Origin: Phenylobacterium sp.
GTDB taxonomy: Bacteria; Pseudomonadota; Alphaproteobacteria; Caulobacterales; Caulobacteraceae
Length of the DNA stretch: 40,708 nt
Direction: 5' to 3'
NCBI RefSeq assembly: GCF_030693405.1
Contig: NZ_JAUYAW010000049.1
Location: 1 to 40,708 of the forward strand
The first letter of the stretch is position 1, and the number at the start of each line of letters is the position of its first letter. A model generated the notes under the pieces. The model was not told where the DNA came from and did no database searches. It saw only the letters and a program-made list of their open reading frames with translations. Shown piece by piece: positions 19,006 to 29,213 of this stretch. A program made the translations under genes and the position numbers.

Positions 19006-20277
19006 TCAGGCGCCGCCCAACTCCAGAAGAGCCTGGGCCAGACGATCAACCTCGGCCGGGCGGGTGAACAGGCTGACCGTGGCCCGCACGCAGGACCCGC
19101 TGGCCAGGCCGTGCCGGGCGACGGTGAAGATGCCGAAGCGCTCCAGCAGCGCGCGTGCAAGGTCGGCGTTCTCCGCCGGGGTCATCCGGCCGGTCAGCCG
19201 AAAGGCCCCCAGCGCAGAGCCCAGGCGGTCATCGTCCGGCGTCAGGATCTGCACGCCTGGAACCCCGCGCAGGGGTTCGGTCCACCGGCGGCGAAGATAG
19301 GTCAGGCGTGCGGCCTTGGCCGACGTCCCGATGGCCTCGTGGAAGTTGAGCGCGTCCTCCATGGCCAGGTAGGCGGCCATGTTCGCGGTGCCTGTATGGA
19401 CCCGCAGCCGCACGTCGCCGGCGGCGTAGTCGTCTGCGCCCATGAAGGGGTCGATATCCGGAATACGGGCCTTGGCGATGTAGAGGACACCGACCCCGAT
19501 GGGGGCCCCGATCCATTTGTGGCCGTTCAGCCCGACGAAGTCCGCGCCGAGGTCACGCAGGTTGGTCCCCACCTGCCCCCAGGCGTGGGCGGAATCGAGT
19601 ATGACATCCACGTTCCGCGCTCTGGCCAGGGCGGTGATCTGGGCCACCGGCAGATGCAGGCCATTGCGGTGGCTCACCTGGGTCAGCAACATCAGCCGCA
19701 CCCGGGGATGGGCCTCCAGCGCCTGGGCATAGGCTTCCACCAGACCCGCTTCCGTGGCCGGCTCGGGCAGGCTGACCCGGATCAGATCCGCCCCGCGGCG
19801 ATCCTTCAGCCAGGCCATGGCGCTTTGCATGGAGTCGTAGTCGAGATCGGCGATCAGCACCTGGTCGCCGGCCCTGAGCCGGTTGTAGCCGCCGATCAGG
19901 GCCTGCAAGGCCTCGGTGGCTCCGCGGGTGAAGGCGATCTCGTCTGGCTCCACGCCCAGATTGGCGGCCACCCGGGCGCGGATCCTAGCCAGGTCGCCCC
20001 CGTAGTCCCGGCGCGAATAGTAGGAGTTGCGGCGATTGACCATCGCCTGGTGGCGCTCATAGGCGGCCAGGACGGGCCGCGCCATGATCCCCCAGTTTCC
20101 GTTTTCCAGCTGGATGACGTCGTCGGCGAGATCGTACTGGGCGGCGATGCCGGCCCAGTACGTCTCGTCAGCGGCCATGACGATCCCCCCCGCAGGCGAC
20201 GCGGCGGCCAAGGCCTGTGAACCTGCGCCCAGAGCCAGACCTGCGGCGACCACGCCCCGGCGGGTGAGTTTCGTCAT
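19006..20277 (-). CDS. Tat-exported class V PLP-dependent enzyme (PvdN/isopenicillin N epimerase-like)
   Basis: This 423-residue fold-type I PLP enzyme has an N-terminal twin-arginine signal (T-R-R-G-V-V-A-A-G-L-A-L, predicted cleavage near residue 24-26 at A-L-A). Class V features are the cofactor-binding D-S-A-H-A-W-G-Q (Asp228, His231) and the Schiff-base lysine Lys254 in L-N-G-H-K-W-I-G. The F-T-R-G-A-T-E-A-L-Q phosphate-binding region is also present. Exported class V enzymes are rare. The best-known relative is PvdN of fluorescent Pseudomonas, which modifies the glutamate side chain of pyoverdine in the periplasm and is also Tat-exported. Here it follows a TonB receptor by 12 bases and precedes a racemase. 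The substrate is unknown, and no pyoverdine genes are in view. Confidence 0.87.
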   Translation of the reverse strand: MTKLTRRGVVAAGLALGAGSQALAAASPAGGIVMAADETYWAGIAAQYDLADDVIQLENGNWGIMARPVLAAYERHQAMVNRRNSYYSRRDYGGDLARIRARVAANLGVEPDEIAFTRGATEALQALIGGYNRLRAGDQVLIADLDYDSMQSAMAWLKDRRGADLIRVSLPEPATEAGLVEAYAQALEAHPRVRLMLLTQVSHRNGLHLPVAQITALARARNVDVILDSAHAWGQVGTNLRDLGADFVGLNGHKWIGAPIGVGVLYIAKARIPDIDPFMGADDYAAGDVRLRVHTGTANMAAYLAMEDALNFHEAIGTSAKAARLTYLRRRWTEPLRGVPGVQILTPDDDRLGSALGAFRLTGRMTPAENADLARALLERFGIFTVARHGLASGSCVRATVSLFTRPAEVDRLAQALLELGGA

Positions 20278-20289
20278 GGCTGAACGCCC

Positions 20290-22683
<2,394 letters not shown>

Positions 22684-22702
22684 TGTTTATCCCCGATTCC
22701 AG

Positions 22703-22718
22703 GTCGAGTGTTCTCGAC
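22703..22718. promoter_or_regulatory. Inverted repeat upstream of the TonB receptor gene
   Basis: GTCGAG and CTCGAC, separated by four bases, form a perfect 6-bp inverted repeat 20 bases before the receptor ATG. It lies between the start codon and the end of glutathione peroxidase. It may be a regulator site or a leader hairpin; no specific regulator can be named. Confidence 0.4.
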
Positions 22719-22788
22719 GGCGCCGCTCTGGACCCGGGCGATGACAGCCCTGCGACGGGGGGATGAACTTTCGTAGGGTTGGAAGAAC

Positions 22789-22810
22789 GGGGACAGGCGA
22801 ACCTGTCCCC
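22789..22810 (-). terminator. Intrinsic-type hairpin with UUCG loop after glutathione peroxidase
   Basis: On the minus strand GGGGACAGG and CCTGTCCCC pair as a perfect 9-bp stem closed by a TTCG tetraloop, eight bases after the glutathione peroxidase stop. The following GTTCTTCC is only a weak T-tract. The extra-stable UUCG loop and placement argue for a transcription end, or at least an mRNA 3'-end stabiliser, separating this gene from the TonB receptor operon. Confidence 0.7.
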
Positions 22811-22818
22811 ACAGATGT

Positions 22819-23295
22819 CTAGAGCGCCGCCTTCACGGCGCCGACAACCTCGGCGTCCATCGGGTCGGTGCGTGGTCCGAAGGCGCGGATCAGAGCGCCA
22901 TCCTTGCCCACCAGGATCTTGTGGAAGTTCCAGGCCGGGTCGGCGGACTCCCCCAGCTCGGCCTTGGCCCACTGATAGAAGGGGTGGGCGCCCTCGCCCT
23001 TCACATCAGTCTTGGCGGTCAGCGGAAAGTCGACGCCATAGGTGGTGGCGCAGAAGGCCGCGATCTCGGCCTCGGTCCCCGGCTCCTGGCCGGCGAACTG
23101 ATTTGAGGGGACGCCCAGCACCACCAGGCCCTGGTCGCGATAGTCGGCATAGAGCTTTTCCAGACCCTCATATTGCGGCGTCAGACCGCATTTCGAGGCG
23201 GTGTTGACCACCAGGACCACCTTGTCCCGGAACGTCGTCAGGGGCAGGTCGGCCCCATCAATGGCTTGAAAGGCGAAATCATATGCGTTGGTCAT
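22819..23295 (-). CDS. Glutathione peroxidase (cysteine type)
   Basis: This thiol-dependent peroxidase of the glutathione peroxidase family probably uses thioredoxin or glutathione to reduce hydroperoxides. The 158-residue product has the active-site N-T-A-S-K-C-G-L-T-P (catalytic Cys36), the S-N-Q-F-A-G-Q-E motif (Gln66) and W-N-F-H-K (Trp122, Asn123). Together these form the Cys-Gln-Trp-Asn catalytic set. No signal peptide is present, so it is cytosolic. It lies 58 bases after the PepSY-type gene and may be read from the siderophore receptor transcript, which would tie peroxide defence to iron uptake (inference). A strong hairpin follows its stop. Confidence 0.94.
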   Translation of the reverse strand: MTNAYDFAFQAIDGADLPLTTFRDKVVLVVNTASKCGLTPQYEGLEKLYADYRDQGLVVLGVPSNQFAGQEPGTEAEIAAFCATTYGVDFPLTAKTDVKGEGAHPFYQWAKAELGESADPAWNFHKILVGKDGALIRAFGPRTDPMDAEVVGAVKAAL

Positions 23296-23353
23296 GGGGC
23301 GCTCCTGCAGGGCTGTTTCTGCAAGCTAGGGGCGGGGCGGCGGGCCTGAAACC

Positions 23354-24595
23354 CTAGCCTTGCAGAAACACGGTCGGGATGAGCAGAAAGCCGATGACGA
23401 CCAGGATGACCGCGGGCCAGCGCCAGACCCCCATGCCGCGCCAGCTGACCGCCAGGGCTGGTCCCCATCCGGCCGCCCGCCGCTCGGCGCGCATCAGACG
23501 CAGGGCGTAGATGGCCACGCCGGAAACCGACAGGCCGGTGAGCGCCAGGCCAAAGACGAACCAGATGAGCTTGGTGGCGAGCCCACCCCAGGTCCCGAAA
23601 TGCAGCGGGTCGGCGGCCTCCGAGATCCGCTGATGCAGGTTCAGGTCGCGACCATCATTGACCAGCAGGACCTGGCCGGTCTCCGCCTCGGTCCAGATGG
23701 CGTTGGCCCGAGACCTCACCAGGATCGCGTCGTCCTGACCGTGCAGGACGAAGGCGCCGGACTTTTCGGTCGGAAACAGGATGCGTTCGAGGCGCAGGTC
23801 CGGATTGGCGGCCTTCGCCGCCGCCACCGTATCCCCCAGGCGCTCAGCGAGGGCCAGGACGCTCCCGGAGGCCGGCTCGACCTTGGCCGACGGTGCGGGC
23901 GGCGCAGGAAAGGCCATCTCCTCGGCCATGTACCAGAGGCCGGTCAGGATCATCAGGAGCACGAACCAGAGGCTCCACAAGCCGGCCAGGCGGTGGAAGT
24001 CGCCCAGGGCTGTGCGGAGGTCGTTGAGGCGTATGGGCCTCAGAAAACCTCGCCACCATTTCTTGTAGACCACGAAGGAGGTGACGAGGCTGACCGCCAG
24101 CAGAAACGATAGGGACGTCACGATGGGCACGCCGATGGGGATCGGCATCATCAGGTGACGATGCATGTTGCGCAGGATGCGCTGGGCGCTGACCCAGTGT
24201 CCGGTTCCCTGGAACTCGCCGGTCGCTGGATGGGCGTAGACGAAGGACAGGCCCCCGTCGGGCGCCTCCAGGATGGCGGCGGCGGCGAACCAGGGGTCCA
24301 CCGGGCCTTCCAGGCTGATGACCCGCCCCGCCCCGGCCTCGGTCGCCGCCGTCCTGGCGACGGCCGCCCAGTTCACCTCAGCGCCGACCGTGGCGGGATC
24401 GACCCGCATGGCCGGCCGCAGCAGCCAATCGATCTCATGGCTCAGGGTGGCAAGGGTACCGGTGAGCAGAATGAAGCTCAGCAGGATCGAGAATTTGAGC
24501 CCGGCCCACTGGTGGACCTCCCACCAGAGCCGAGCCGCCTTCTTCCGGGGCTTGGCCCGGCCCAGCCCCTTCCCCTCAGCGTCCAGGGCTACCAT
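23354..24595 (-). CDS. PepSY-associated transmembrane protein (iron-uptake reductase-like)
   Basis: This 413-residue inner-membrane protein of the PepSY-associated TM family has four main helices: near residues 33-55, 165-190, 215-235 and 345-370. An additional C-terminal helix ends V-I-G-F-L-L-I-P-T-V-F-L-Q-G. Family features include W-W-E-V-H-Q-W-A-G-L, N-M-H-R-H-L, G-D-F-H-R-L-A-G-L-W and D-P-L-H-F-G-T-W-G-G-L, whose paired histidines may bind haem. Relatives such as FoxB/PiuB-type proteins accompany siderophore receptors and are thought to reduce or release ferric iron. Its ATG overlaps the siderophore receptor stop by 7 bases, so the two are coupled. Confidence 0.88.
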   Translation of the reverse strand: MVALDAEGKGLGRAKPRKKAARLWWEVHQWAGLKFSILLSFILLTGTLATLSHEIDWLLRPAMRVDPATVGAEVNWAAVARTAATEAGAGRVISLEGPVDPWFAAAAILEAPDGGLSFVYAHPATGEFQGTGHWVSAQRILRNMHRHLMMPIPIGVPIVTSLSFLLAVSLVTSFVVYKKWWRGFLRPIRLNDLRTALGDFHRLAGLWSLWFVLLMILTGLWYMAEEMAFPAPPAPSAKVEPASGSVLALAERLGDTVAAAKAANPDLRLERILFPTEKSGAFVLHGQDDAILVRSRANAIWTEAETGQVLLVNDGRDLNLHQRISEAADPLHFGTWGGLATKLIWFVFGLALTGLSVSGVAIYALRLMRAERRAAGWGPALAVSWRGMGVWRWPAVILVVIGFLLIPTVFLQG

Positions 24596-26688
24596 CGCCG
24601 GGAGAGTTCAAGGAAGACCGACCTGGGATCGCCCGGGAAGTGGCCGGTGCGGTCGATGAAGCCCGAGGCGGCGTAGACCTCGTCGGTCAGATTGTCGATC
24701 CGGACCAGGGCCCGCCAGGGGCCGCGGGTGTAGATGATCGAGGCGTCGAAGACGAGATAGGGCCGCACCTTCTGGTCGGACATGGAGCGGCGGACATCCA
24801 CATAGTCGCCGCCCAGGGCCACGGCGAGGCCCAGGTCCGGGAACTGGTAGCGCGTCCAGAAGCCGACCGTGTGCTCCGGGGCGTTGGCGAAACGGTCGCC
24901 GACGCTGTTGGTGATGGCGGTGCGCCCATTGTCAGCAGTGATGCGGGTGTCGTTGTAGGCGTAGGAGGCCGTCAGCACCCAGTCGGCGGTGATGTCGGCG
25001 GCCAGATCGAACTCCGCCCCCTTGCTGGTGATTTCGCCGAAGGCCAGCAGGTCGTTGGTCCCGTCGCCCCCCACATCCCCGCGGGGATCGGCCTGGAGGA
25101 TGTTGGTCCTGGTGATGTGATAGACCGCCGCCGAGCCCTGCAGCCGACCGCCCATCAGCTCGCTCTTCAGGCCCGCCTCGAACATCTCGCCCTCGGTGGG
25201 GGCGAAGGGACCGCCAGCCAGGGGCGTCTGGCTGCTGGCGCCCTGGGGCTCGAAGCTCTGCGCCCACTGGCCATAGATCGAGACATCGGGCCGTACGCGG
25301 TAGACGAGGCCCGCGCGCCAGGTCAGGGCGTCATCCTCGAAGGACGCCGCGCCCGATACGTCCTTGAAGCTGTCATAGCGGGCGCCCACGGTCCCGATCA
25401 GGTTTCCGACCGTCGCCTCATAGAGCAGGTAGCCGCCCGCCCGATCCGACTCGGTCAGCGAGAGGGTGTAGGCCGGAAGCCGATAGCTGCTGATGGGGGT
25501 CACCCCGTAGACAGGGTTGAAGAGGCTCAGCGGCGTCGGCGCGGTTGGGCTGACCGCCAGGGTTCCGTTGACGCCGCGGCTTTCGAAGGCGAGCTCATTG
25601 GTGAACCAGTCCGCGCCGGCCAGCAGGCGGCTCTCCACCCCCGCCAGGTCGAAGGCCCAGATCAGATTGGCGCCGGCCGACCAGTTGGACTGGTCGCGGA
25701 TCTGGTCGCGGTACTGCCGCAGGGAGGTGTCGAAGACGCCATCGCCGTTGGTGTCCCGCAGGCCGAACGGCTCATGGTATTTCTGGGTCTCCAGTCCTTC
25801 GGTGTAACGGACCGCCGCATTCAGGGTCAGGGAGTCGCCGACTTGCGCCGCCCAGCTGGCCTGAACCACACTGGCTTCCAGCCGCAGGAAATCGCCCGGC
25901 TCGTTGTGGTTCCAGCGCCGGTCGGTGAGGAACTCCCCCAGATTGTTGGTCGGTACGCCCCGAAGGCGGTTGCCGGGCAGGTTCTGGTCATAGTGGGTCG
26001 CCTGGAGGTTCAGCTCGCCGAGCGGAAGCTCGATCTTCAGGCCGCCGTCCAGAATGAGGATTTCCGAGCGGGCGTTCACCCGCGGGGTGTTCTGTTCCTC
26101 GTAGAAGGCGCCCAGGCGCCCCGAGACGCCCTCCACCGGCAAGGCGCCGGTGACCTCGGCCGAAGCGCCGTAGCGCGCCTCAGTCCCCACCACCGCGGCG
26201 ACGCGGGCGGAGAACGCCTCATCGGGCTTCTTGGTCACATAGTTGAACAGACCGCCCGGCGCGCCCGGGCCATAGAGCATGCCGGCCGGCCCTTTGAGGA
26301 ACTCCACCCGCTCCACATTGAACAGCTGGGGCACCGAAAATCCGGCATAGGGGTCGCCGCGCAGGCCATCGAAGAAGATCTCCTCCTGACGGAACCCGCG
26401 GGCCGTGACCCCGGCATAGGAGAAGAAGCTGACGCCCGAAATGCTGCGATAGAGGTCCTGGGCGTCGCGGGCGCCCTGGTCGGCGATGAGCTCGGCGTTG
26501 ATCACCTGGATCGCCTGGCTGGAGTCCAGCGGCGGCGTCGGCAGGCGGCCGGCCTGCGCCTCCTGGGTGCGGTAGAGCTGTTGGGCGCGGCCGGTGACGA
26601 CCACTTCGCGCACCTCGGCGTCCTGAGCCTGAGCGCCCGAAGCCAGGGCGGTCAGGGCCGCCGAGATCATCAAAATGTGCCGCATCAT
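24589..26688 (-). CDS. TonB-dependent siderophore receptor
   Basis: This outer-membrane receptor of about 699 residues has a signal peptide ending A-Q-A-Q. It then has V-V-V-T-G-R, and the siderophore-receptor plug with S-Q-A-I-Q-V-I-N, I-S-G-V-S-F-F-S-Y-A-G-V and V-E-F-L-K-G-P-A-G-M-L-Y-G-P-G-A-P-G-G-L-F-N-Y-V-T-K-K-P. The barrel ends L-E-L-S-R-R-W with the terminal aromatic residue. A TonB siderophore-receptor identity is clear, but the ligand cannot be told. Three in-frame ATGs lie close together. GGGGG before the second and third favours them over the first. It is coupled to the PepSY gene, and putative operators lie just upstream. Confidence 0.93.
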   Translation of the reverse strand: MMRHILMISAALTALASGAQAQDAEVREVVVTGRAQQLYRTQEAQAGRLPTPPLDSSQAIQVINAELIADQGARDAQDLYRSISGVSFFSYAGVTARGFRQEEIFFDGLRGDPYAGFSVPQLFNVERVEFLKGPAGMLYGPGAPGGLFNYVTKKPDEAFSARVAAVVGTEARYGASAEVTGALPVEGVSGRLGAFYEEQNTPRVNARSEILILDGGLKIELPLGELNLQATHYDQNLPGNRLRGVPTNNLGEFLTDRRWNHNEPGDFLRLEASVVQASWAAQVGDSLTLNAAVRYTEGLETQKYHEPFGLRDTNGDGVFDTSLRQYRDQIRDQSNWSAGANLIWAFDLAGVESRLLAGADWFTNELAFESRGVNGTLAVSPTAPTPLSLFNPVYGVTPISSYRLPAYTLSLTESDRAGGYLLYEATVGNLIGTVGARYDSFKDVSGAASFEDDALTWRAGLVYRVRPDVSIYGQWAQSFEPQGASSQTPLAGGPFAPTEGEMFEAGLKSELMGGRLQGSAAVYHITRTNILQADPRGDVGGDGTNDLLAFGEITSKGAEFDLAADITADWVLTASYAYNDTRITADNGRTAITNSVGDRFANAPEHTVGFWTRYQFPDLGLAVALGGDYVDVRRSMSDQKVRPYLVFDASIIYTRGPWRALVRIDNLTDEVYAASGFIDRTGHFPGDPRSVFLELSRRW

Positions 26689-26710
26689 ATCCCCCATAAC
26701 GGCCGCATTA

Positions 26711-26731
26711 TGCGACCGCTTCGCAGTCGCA
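26711..26731 (-). promoter_or_regulatory. Putative operator 1 of the siderophore receptor (TGCGA-N5-TCGCA)
   Basis: The inverted repeat TGCGA-N5-TCGCA is followed by a further GTCGCA, which gives overlapping palindromes. It covers a CATAAT (minus strand, 26712-26707) that could serve as the -10 box, as expected for a repressor site. The context (an iron-siderophore receptor) suggests a Fur-family or other iron regulator; that is inference. Confidence 0.5.
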
Positions 26732-26770
26732 TTGCTGCCTCAGGACTGAGGGGATTGGCAAGTCAATTGT

Positions 26771-26785
26771 TGCGACCGCGTCGCA
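26771..26785 (-). promoter_or_regulatory. Putative operator 2 of the siderophore receptor (TGCGA-N5-TCGCA)
   Basis: This second copy of the 15-bp inverted repeat differs from the first at one base and begins exactly 60 bases away. A TTGACT (minus strand, 26766-26761) lies beside it. A further perfect palindrome, CCTCAG-GA-CTGAGG at 26738-26751, sits between the two copies. Two related sites on the same face of the DNA suit cooperative repression (inference). Confidence 0.5.
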
Positions 26786-26811
26786 TTTTTAACGCAATCG
26801 GGGCGGCGGCC

Positions 26812-27735
26812 TCAGGCCACGGCGTCGAGCCCCTGCTCGACGGCCAGAGCTAGGTCGAGGGCGGCGATCGCCTCAGCGGCGGTGACGATAGGCCGTGGCG
26901 CCTCGCCGCGCACGGCGGCCAGGAAGGCCTCGATGCTGGCGCCCAGGGTGTCCTTGGCCGCCGGCGTTTCGGCGAAGTCGGCGTTGAGCGTAAAGCCGGT
27001 GGTATTGCGGAACTCGCGGGTCAGGAAGTCGATCTCCAGCTCGCCTGTGGGATAGACGAGCTTCATGGTCCGCCGCCGCGCCTCGGCGACCCGGGAGACG
27101 TCGAACAGGGCGGTGAAGCCGTCGTCGAAGGTCACCTCGCTGCGGGCTACGTCCCAGGACTCCGAGCGCAGGATCGCCCCCTCCCCCTCGGCGGTCACGG
27201 GATCAGCCTTCGACAGGGCCAGCGCCAGATCCAGGTCATGGATCATCAGGTCGAGCACCACGGACACATCCAGGCCGCGGTCCGAGGCCGTGCCGTGCCT
27301 CAGAGCCTCCAGCCGGAGGGGCTGGGCGGGAATGTCGAACAAACCCATGACCTGGAACAGGACCCGCTCCTGATGACCGCAGGCGACCACCAGGTTTCGC
27401 CGCGCGGCCTCCTGGGCCACCGCGTCGGCCTTGGCGACGTCTGTCGCGATCGGCTTTTCGATATAGACGGGTTTGCCCGCCTTCACCGCCGCCAGGGCCT
27501 GCTCGGCGTGCCAGGCGGCAGGCGAGGCGACGGTCACCACATCGACCGCCTCAAGAAACTCTTCCAGGGAGGCGAACGCCCGGCCGCCGAGCGGCATAGC
27601 CAGCGCCGCCGCCCGTTCAGGATGGGGGTCATAGACCGCCGCCAGATCGACGCCCGGCAGTCGCGCATACTGTCGCGCGTGATAGGCGCCGAAGACGCCG
27701 GCGCCGATGACGCCGCCTCGCAGGGACTCGCTCAT
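26812..27735 (-). CDS. Gfo/Idh/MocA family oxidoreductase
   Basis: This is a 307-residue NAD(P)-dependent oxidoreductase. The Rossmann nucleotide-binding motif G-V-I-G-A-G-V-F-G-A-Y-H-A-R-Q-Y is at residues 8-23, and the family E-K-P-I-A motif (about 94-98) contains the conserved lysine. The second domain has V-V-L-D-L-M-I-H-D-L-D-L with the conserved His-Asp. It is slightly short for the family but appears intact. The substrate, often a sugar or inositol derivative, cannot be told from sequence. It lies upstream of the siderophore receptor in the same direction, but the putative operators and 120-base gap suggest separate control. Confidence 0.9.
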   Translation of the reverse strand: MSESLRGGVIGAGVFGAYHARQYARLPGVDLAAVYDPHPERAAALAMPLGGRAFASLEEFLEAVDVVTVASPAAWHAEQALAAVKAGKPVYIEKPIATDVAKADAVAQEAARRNLVVACGHQERVLFQVMGLFDIPAQPLRLEALRHGTASDRGLDVSVVLDLMIHDLDLALALSKADPVTAEGEGAILRSESWDVARSEVTFDDGFTALFDVSRVAEARRRTMKLVYPTGELEIDFLTREFRNTTGFTLNADFAETPAAKDTLGASIEAFLAAVRGEAPRPIVTAAEAIAALDLALAVEQGLDAVA

Positions 27736-27815
27736 ATCACCTCCATGGGCCGGGGGCCGCCTAGCATGATCCGCCAGGCGTGCGCCACCATCCCAGGTCG
27801 GAGGCGACCGTCGAT

Positions 27816-28157
27816 CTAGCGGGCGGTGAGCTCGGTCAGCACCGGCATGGGCTCGGCGTCCTGATACTTGAAGCTGACCCGCGAGCCCGGCTCCAGCGGG
27901 GCCTCGGCCAGGACGGTGGCATAGGCGCGGAACTCCTGACGCCCGGCGGCTTGACCGCCCTCCACACCCTCGTGGTCGATGGCCAGGGTGCGGCCATCAA
28001 GGCTGGCGATCACGCCGACGCCGCTCAGCTCAGGGCCAGTGGGAACCGCTTCCACCGCGCTGGCGTCCGCGCTCGCGCCCGAGGTTTCGGACGATTGTCC
28101 ACAGGCGGCAAGCGCCAGGGTGGAGGCCAGGGCGGCGACGAACAGGACAGCTCTCAT
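27816..28157 (-). CDS. Small CusF-like lipoprotein with incomplete copper ligands
   Basis: This 113-residue predicted lipoprotein has lipobox L-A-A-C (Cys19), a short Ser/Ala-rich spacer and a C-terminal OB-like domain (about 45-113). The domain pattern G-V-I-A-S-L-D-G-R-T-L-A-I-D-H-E-G-V-E-G, then L-E-P-G-S-R-V-S-F-K-Y, matches the periplasmic metal chaperone CusF. CusF uses a His, a Trp and two Met to bind Cu(I). Here the His (residue 62) is kept, but the Trp and both Met are absent, so copper binding by that mechanism is unlikely. I chose the start that begins the signal peptide; upstream codons look non-coding. The function is unknown. Confidence 0.72.
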   Translation of the reverse strand: MRAVLFVAALASTLALAACGQSSETSGASADASAVEAVPTGPELSGVGVIASLDGRTLAIDHEGVEGGQAAGRQEFRAYATVLAEAPLEPGSRVSFKYQDAEPMPVLTELTAR

Positions 28158-28287
28158 CGGGAATCTCCGGGGACGAACGAAAGCGCACCATAGCCATCTT
28201 GTGTGTCTTGTGAACGACATGCCATTGGCCGCGCCCGGCGGAGGGGTTACAAACGACGCTTCTCCCCCTTCCGTCCGGAGCCTTGCC

Positions 28288-29184
28288 GTGTCGCGCCTCT
28301 TCAGCGCCTACCTGATTGTTGACTGGAGCGCGGCGGCCAAGCCGGGCACGGGGACGGACTCCGTCTGGATCGGGGTGCTGAAGCGCGACGTGCGATTCCG
28401 CATGTCCTTTGAGTCCCATAATCCCGCCACCCGCGGTGAGGCCGAGAAGCTGCTGGGCGTGATCCTCGACGACCTGAAAAAGCGCGGGGAGCGGGCCTTG
28501 CTGGGCTTCGACTTTCCCCTGGGTTTCCCCCGGGGGTTCGCGGCAGGCCTCAACCTGACGGGCGATCCCCCCTGGCGGGCGGTCTGGGATCAGATCGACA
28601 AGATGGTCAAGGACAAGGCCGACAACACCAACAATCGTTTCGGCGTCGGTTCGGAGCTGAACCGGCGGCTGACCGGCGGCCCCTTCCCTTTCTGGGGCTG
28701 CCCGCCCAAGGACGCTCTGACCACCCTGCAGCCCAAGCGCACGCGGGCGCACGGCCCTGACGACCTGCCGGAATTCCGCCGCGCCGACGAGGCGGCCAAG
28801 GGCGCGGCCTCGATCTGGAAACTCTATTACAACGGCTCGGTCGGCGGTCAGGCCCTGCTGGGCATTCCGGCGGTGAAGCGCCTGAAGACCGCCCGGGGCG
28901 AGGCCCTGCGCGTCTGGCCGCTGGAGACGGGTTTTGGGGCCCTGAAGCCCGCCGATCTGGACGGCGTCGAAGTGGTGGTGGCCGAGGTCTATCCCTCGCT
29001 CCTGAAGATCAAGGCGCAGCCTGGCGAGGTGAAGGATCTGGTCCAGGTCCGCGAGACCGCCGAGCATTTCGCCAAGCTGGACGAGGCTGGAAAGCTCGCC
29101 GAGCTGTTCGCCGCGCCCAAGGGCCTGGACGAGGCCGCCCTGGCCGAGGCCGAGCGGGAAGAAGGCTGGATCCTCGGCGCCTGA
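28288..29184 (+). CDS. DUF429-like conserved protein
   Basis: This 298-residue soluble protein of unclear function starts S-A-Y-L-I-V-D-W-S-A-A-A-K-P-G, a pattern of DUF429/RNase H-like-fold proteins in which the Asp follows a hydrophobic strand. Further conserved-looking blocks are L-L-G-F-D-F-P-L-G-F-P-R-G-F, N-R-F-G-V-G-S-E-L-N-R-R and V-V-A-E-V-Y-P-S-L. I chose a GTG start because GGAG lies 8 bases upstream and homology begins there; the much longer ATG-started frame overlaps the divergent lipoprotein gene. It is alone on its strand and converges on the MATE gene. Some relatives have been labelled cobalamin-related, but I see no support for that here. Confidence 0.78.
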   Translation: MSRLFSAYLIVDWSAAAKPGTGTDSVWIGVLKRDVRFRMSFESHNPATRGEAEKLLGVILDDLKKRGERALLGFDFPLGFPRGFAAGLNLTGDPPWRAVWDQIDKMVKDKADNTNNRFGVGSELNRRLTGGPFPFWGCPPKDALTTLQPKRTRAHGPDDLPEFRRADEAAKGAASIWKLYYNGSVGGQALLGIPAVKRLKTARGEALRVWPLETGFGALKPADLDGVEVVVAEVYPSLLKIKAQPGEVKDLVQVRETAEHFAKLDEAGKLAELFAAPKGLDEAALAEAEREEGWILGA

Positions 29185-29213
29185 GCCGCCGGCCCGCCTC
29201 CTCGTCAGCCTGC

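Noticed and set aside
24640..26853. A 737-codon plus-strand frame opposite the siderophore receptor
   Set aside because: Same cause: strong codon-position GC bias on the opposite strand. It covers the entire receptor gene and its promoter, and shows no recognisable domain.
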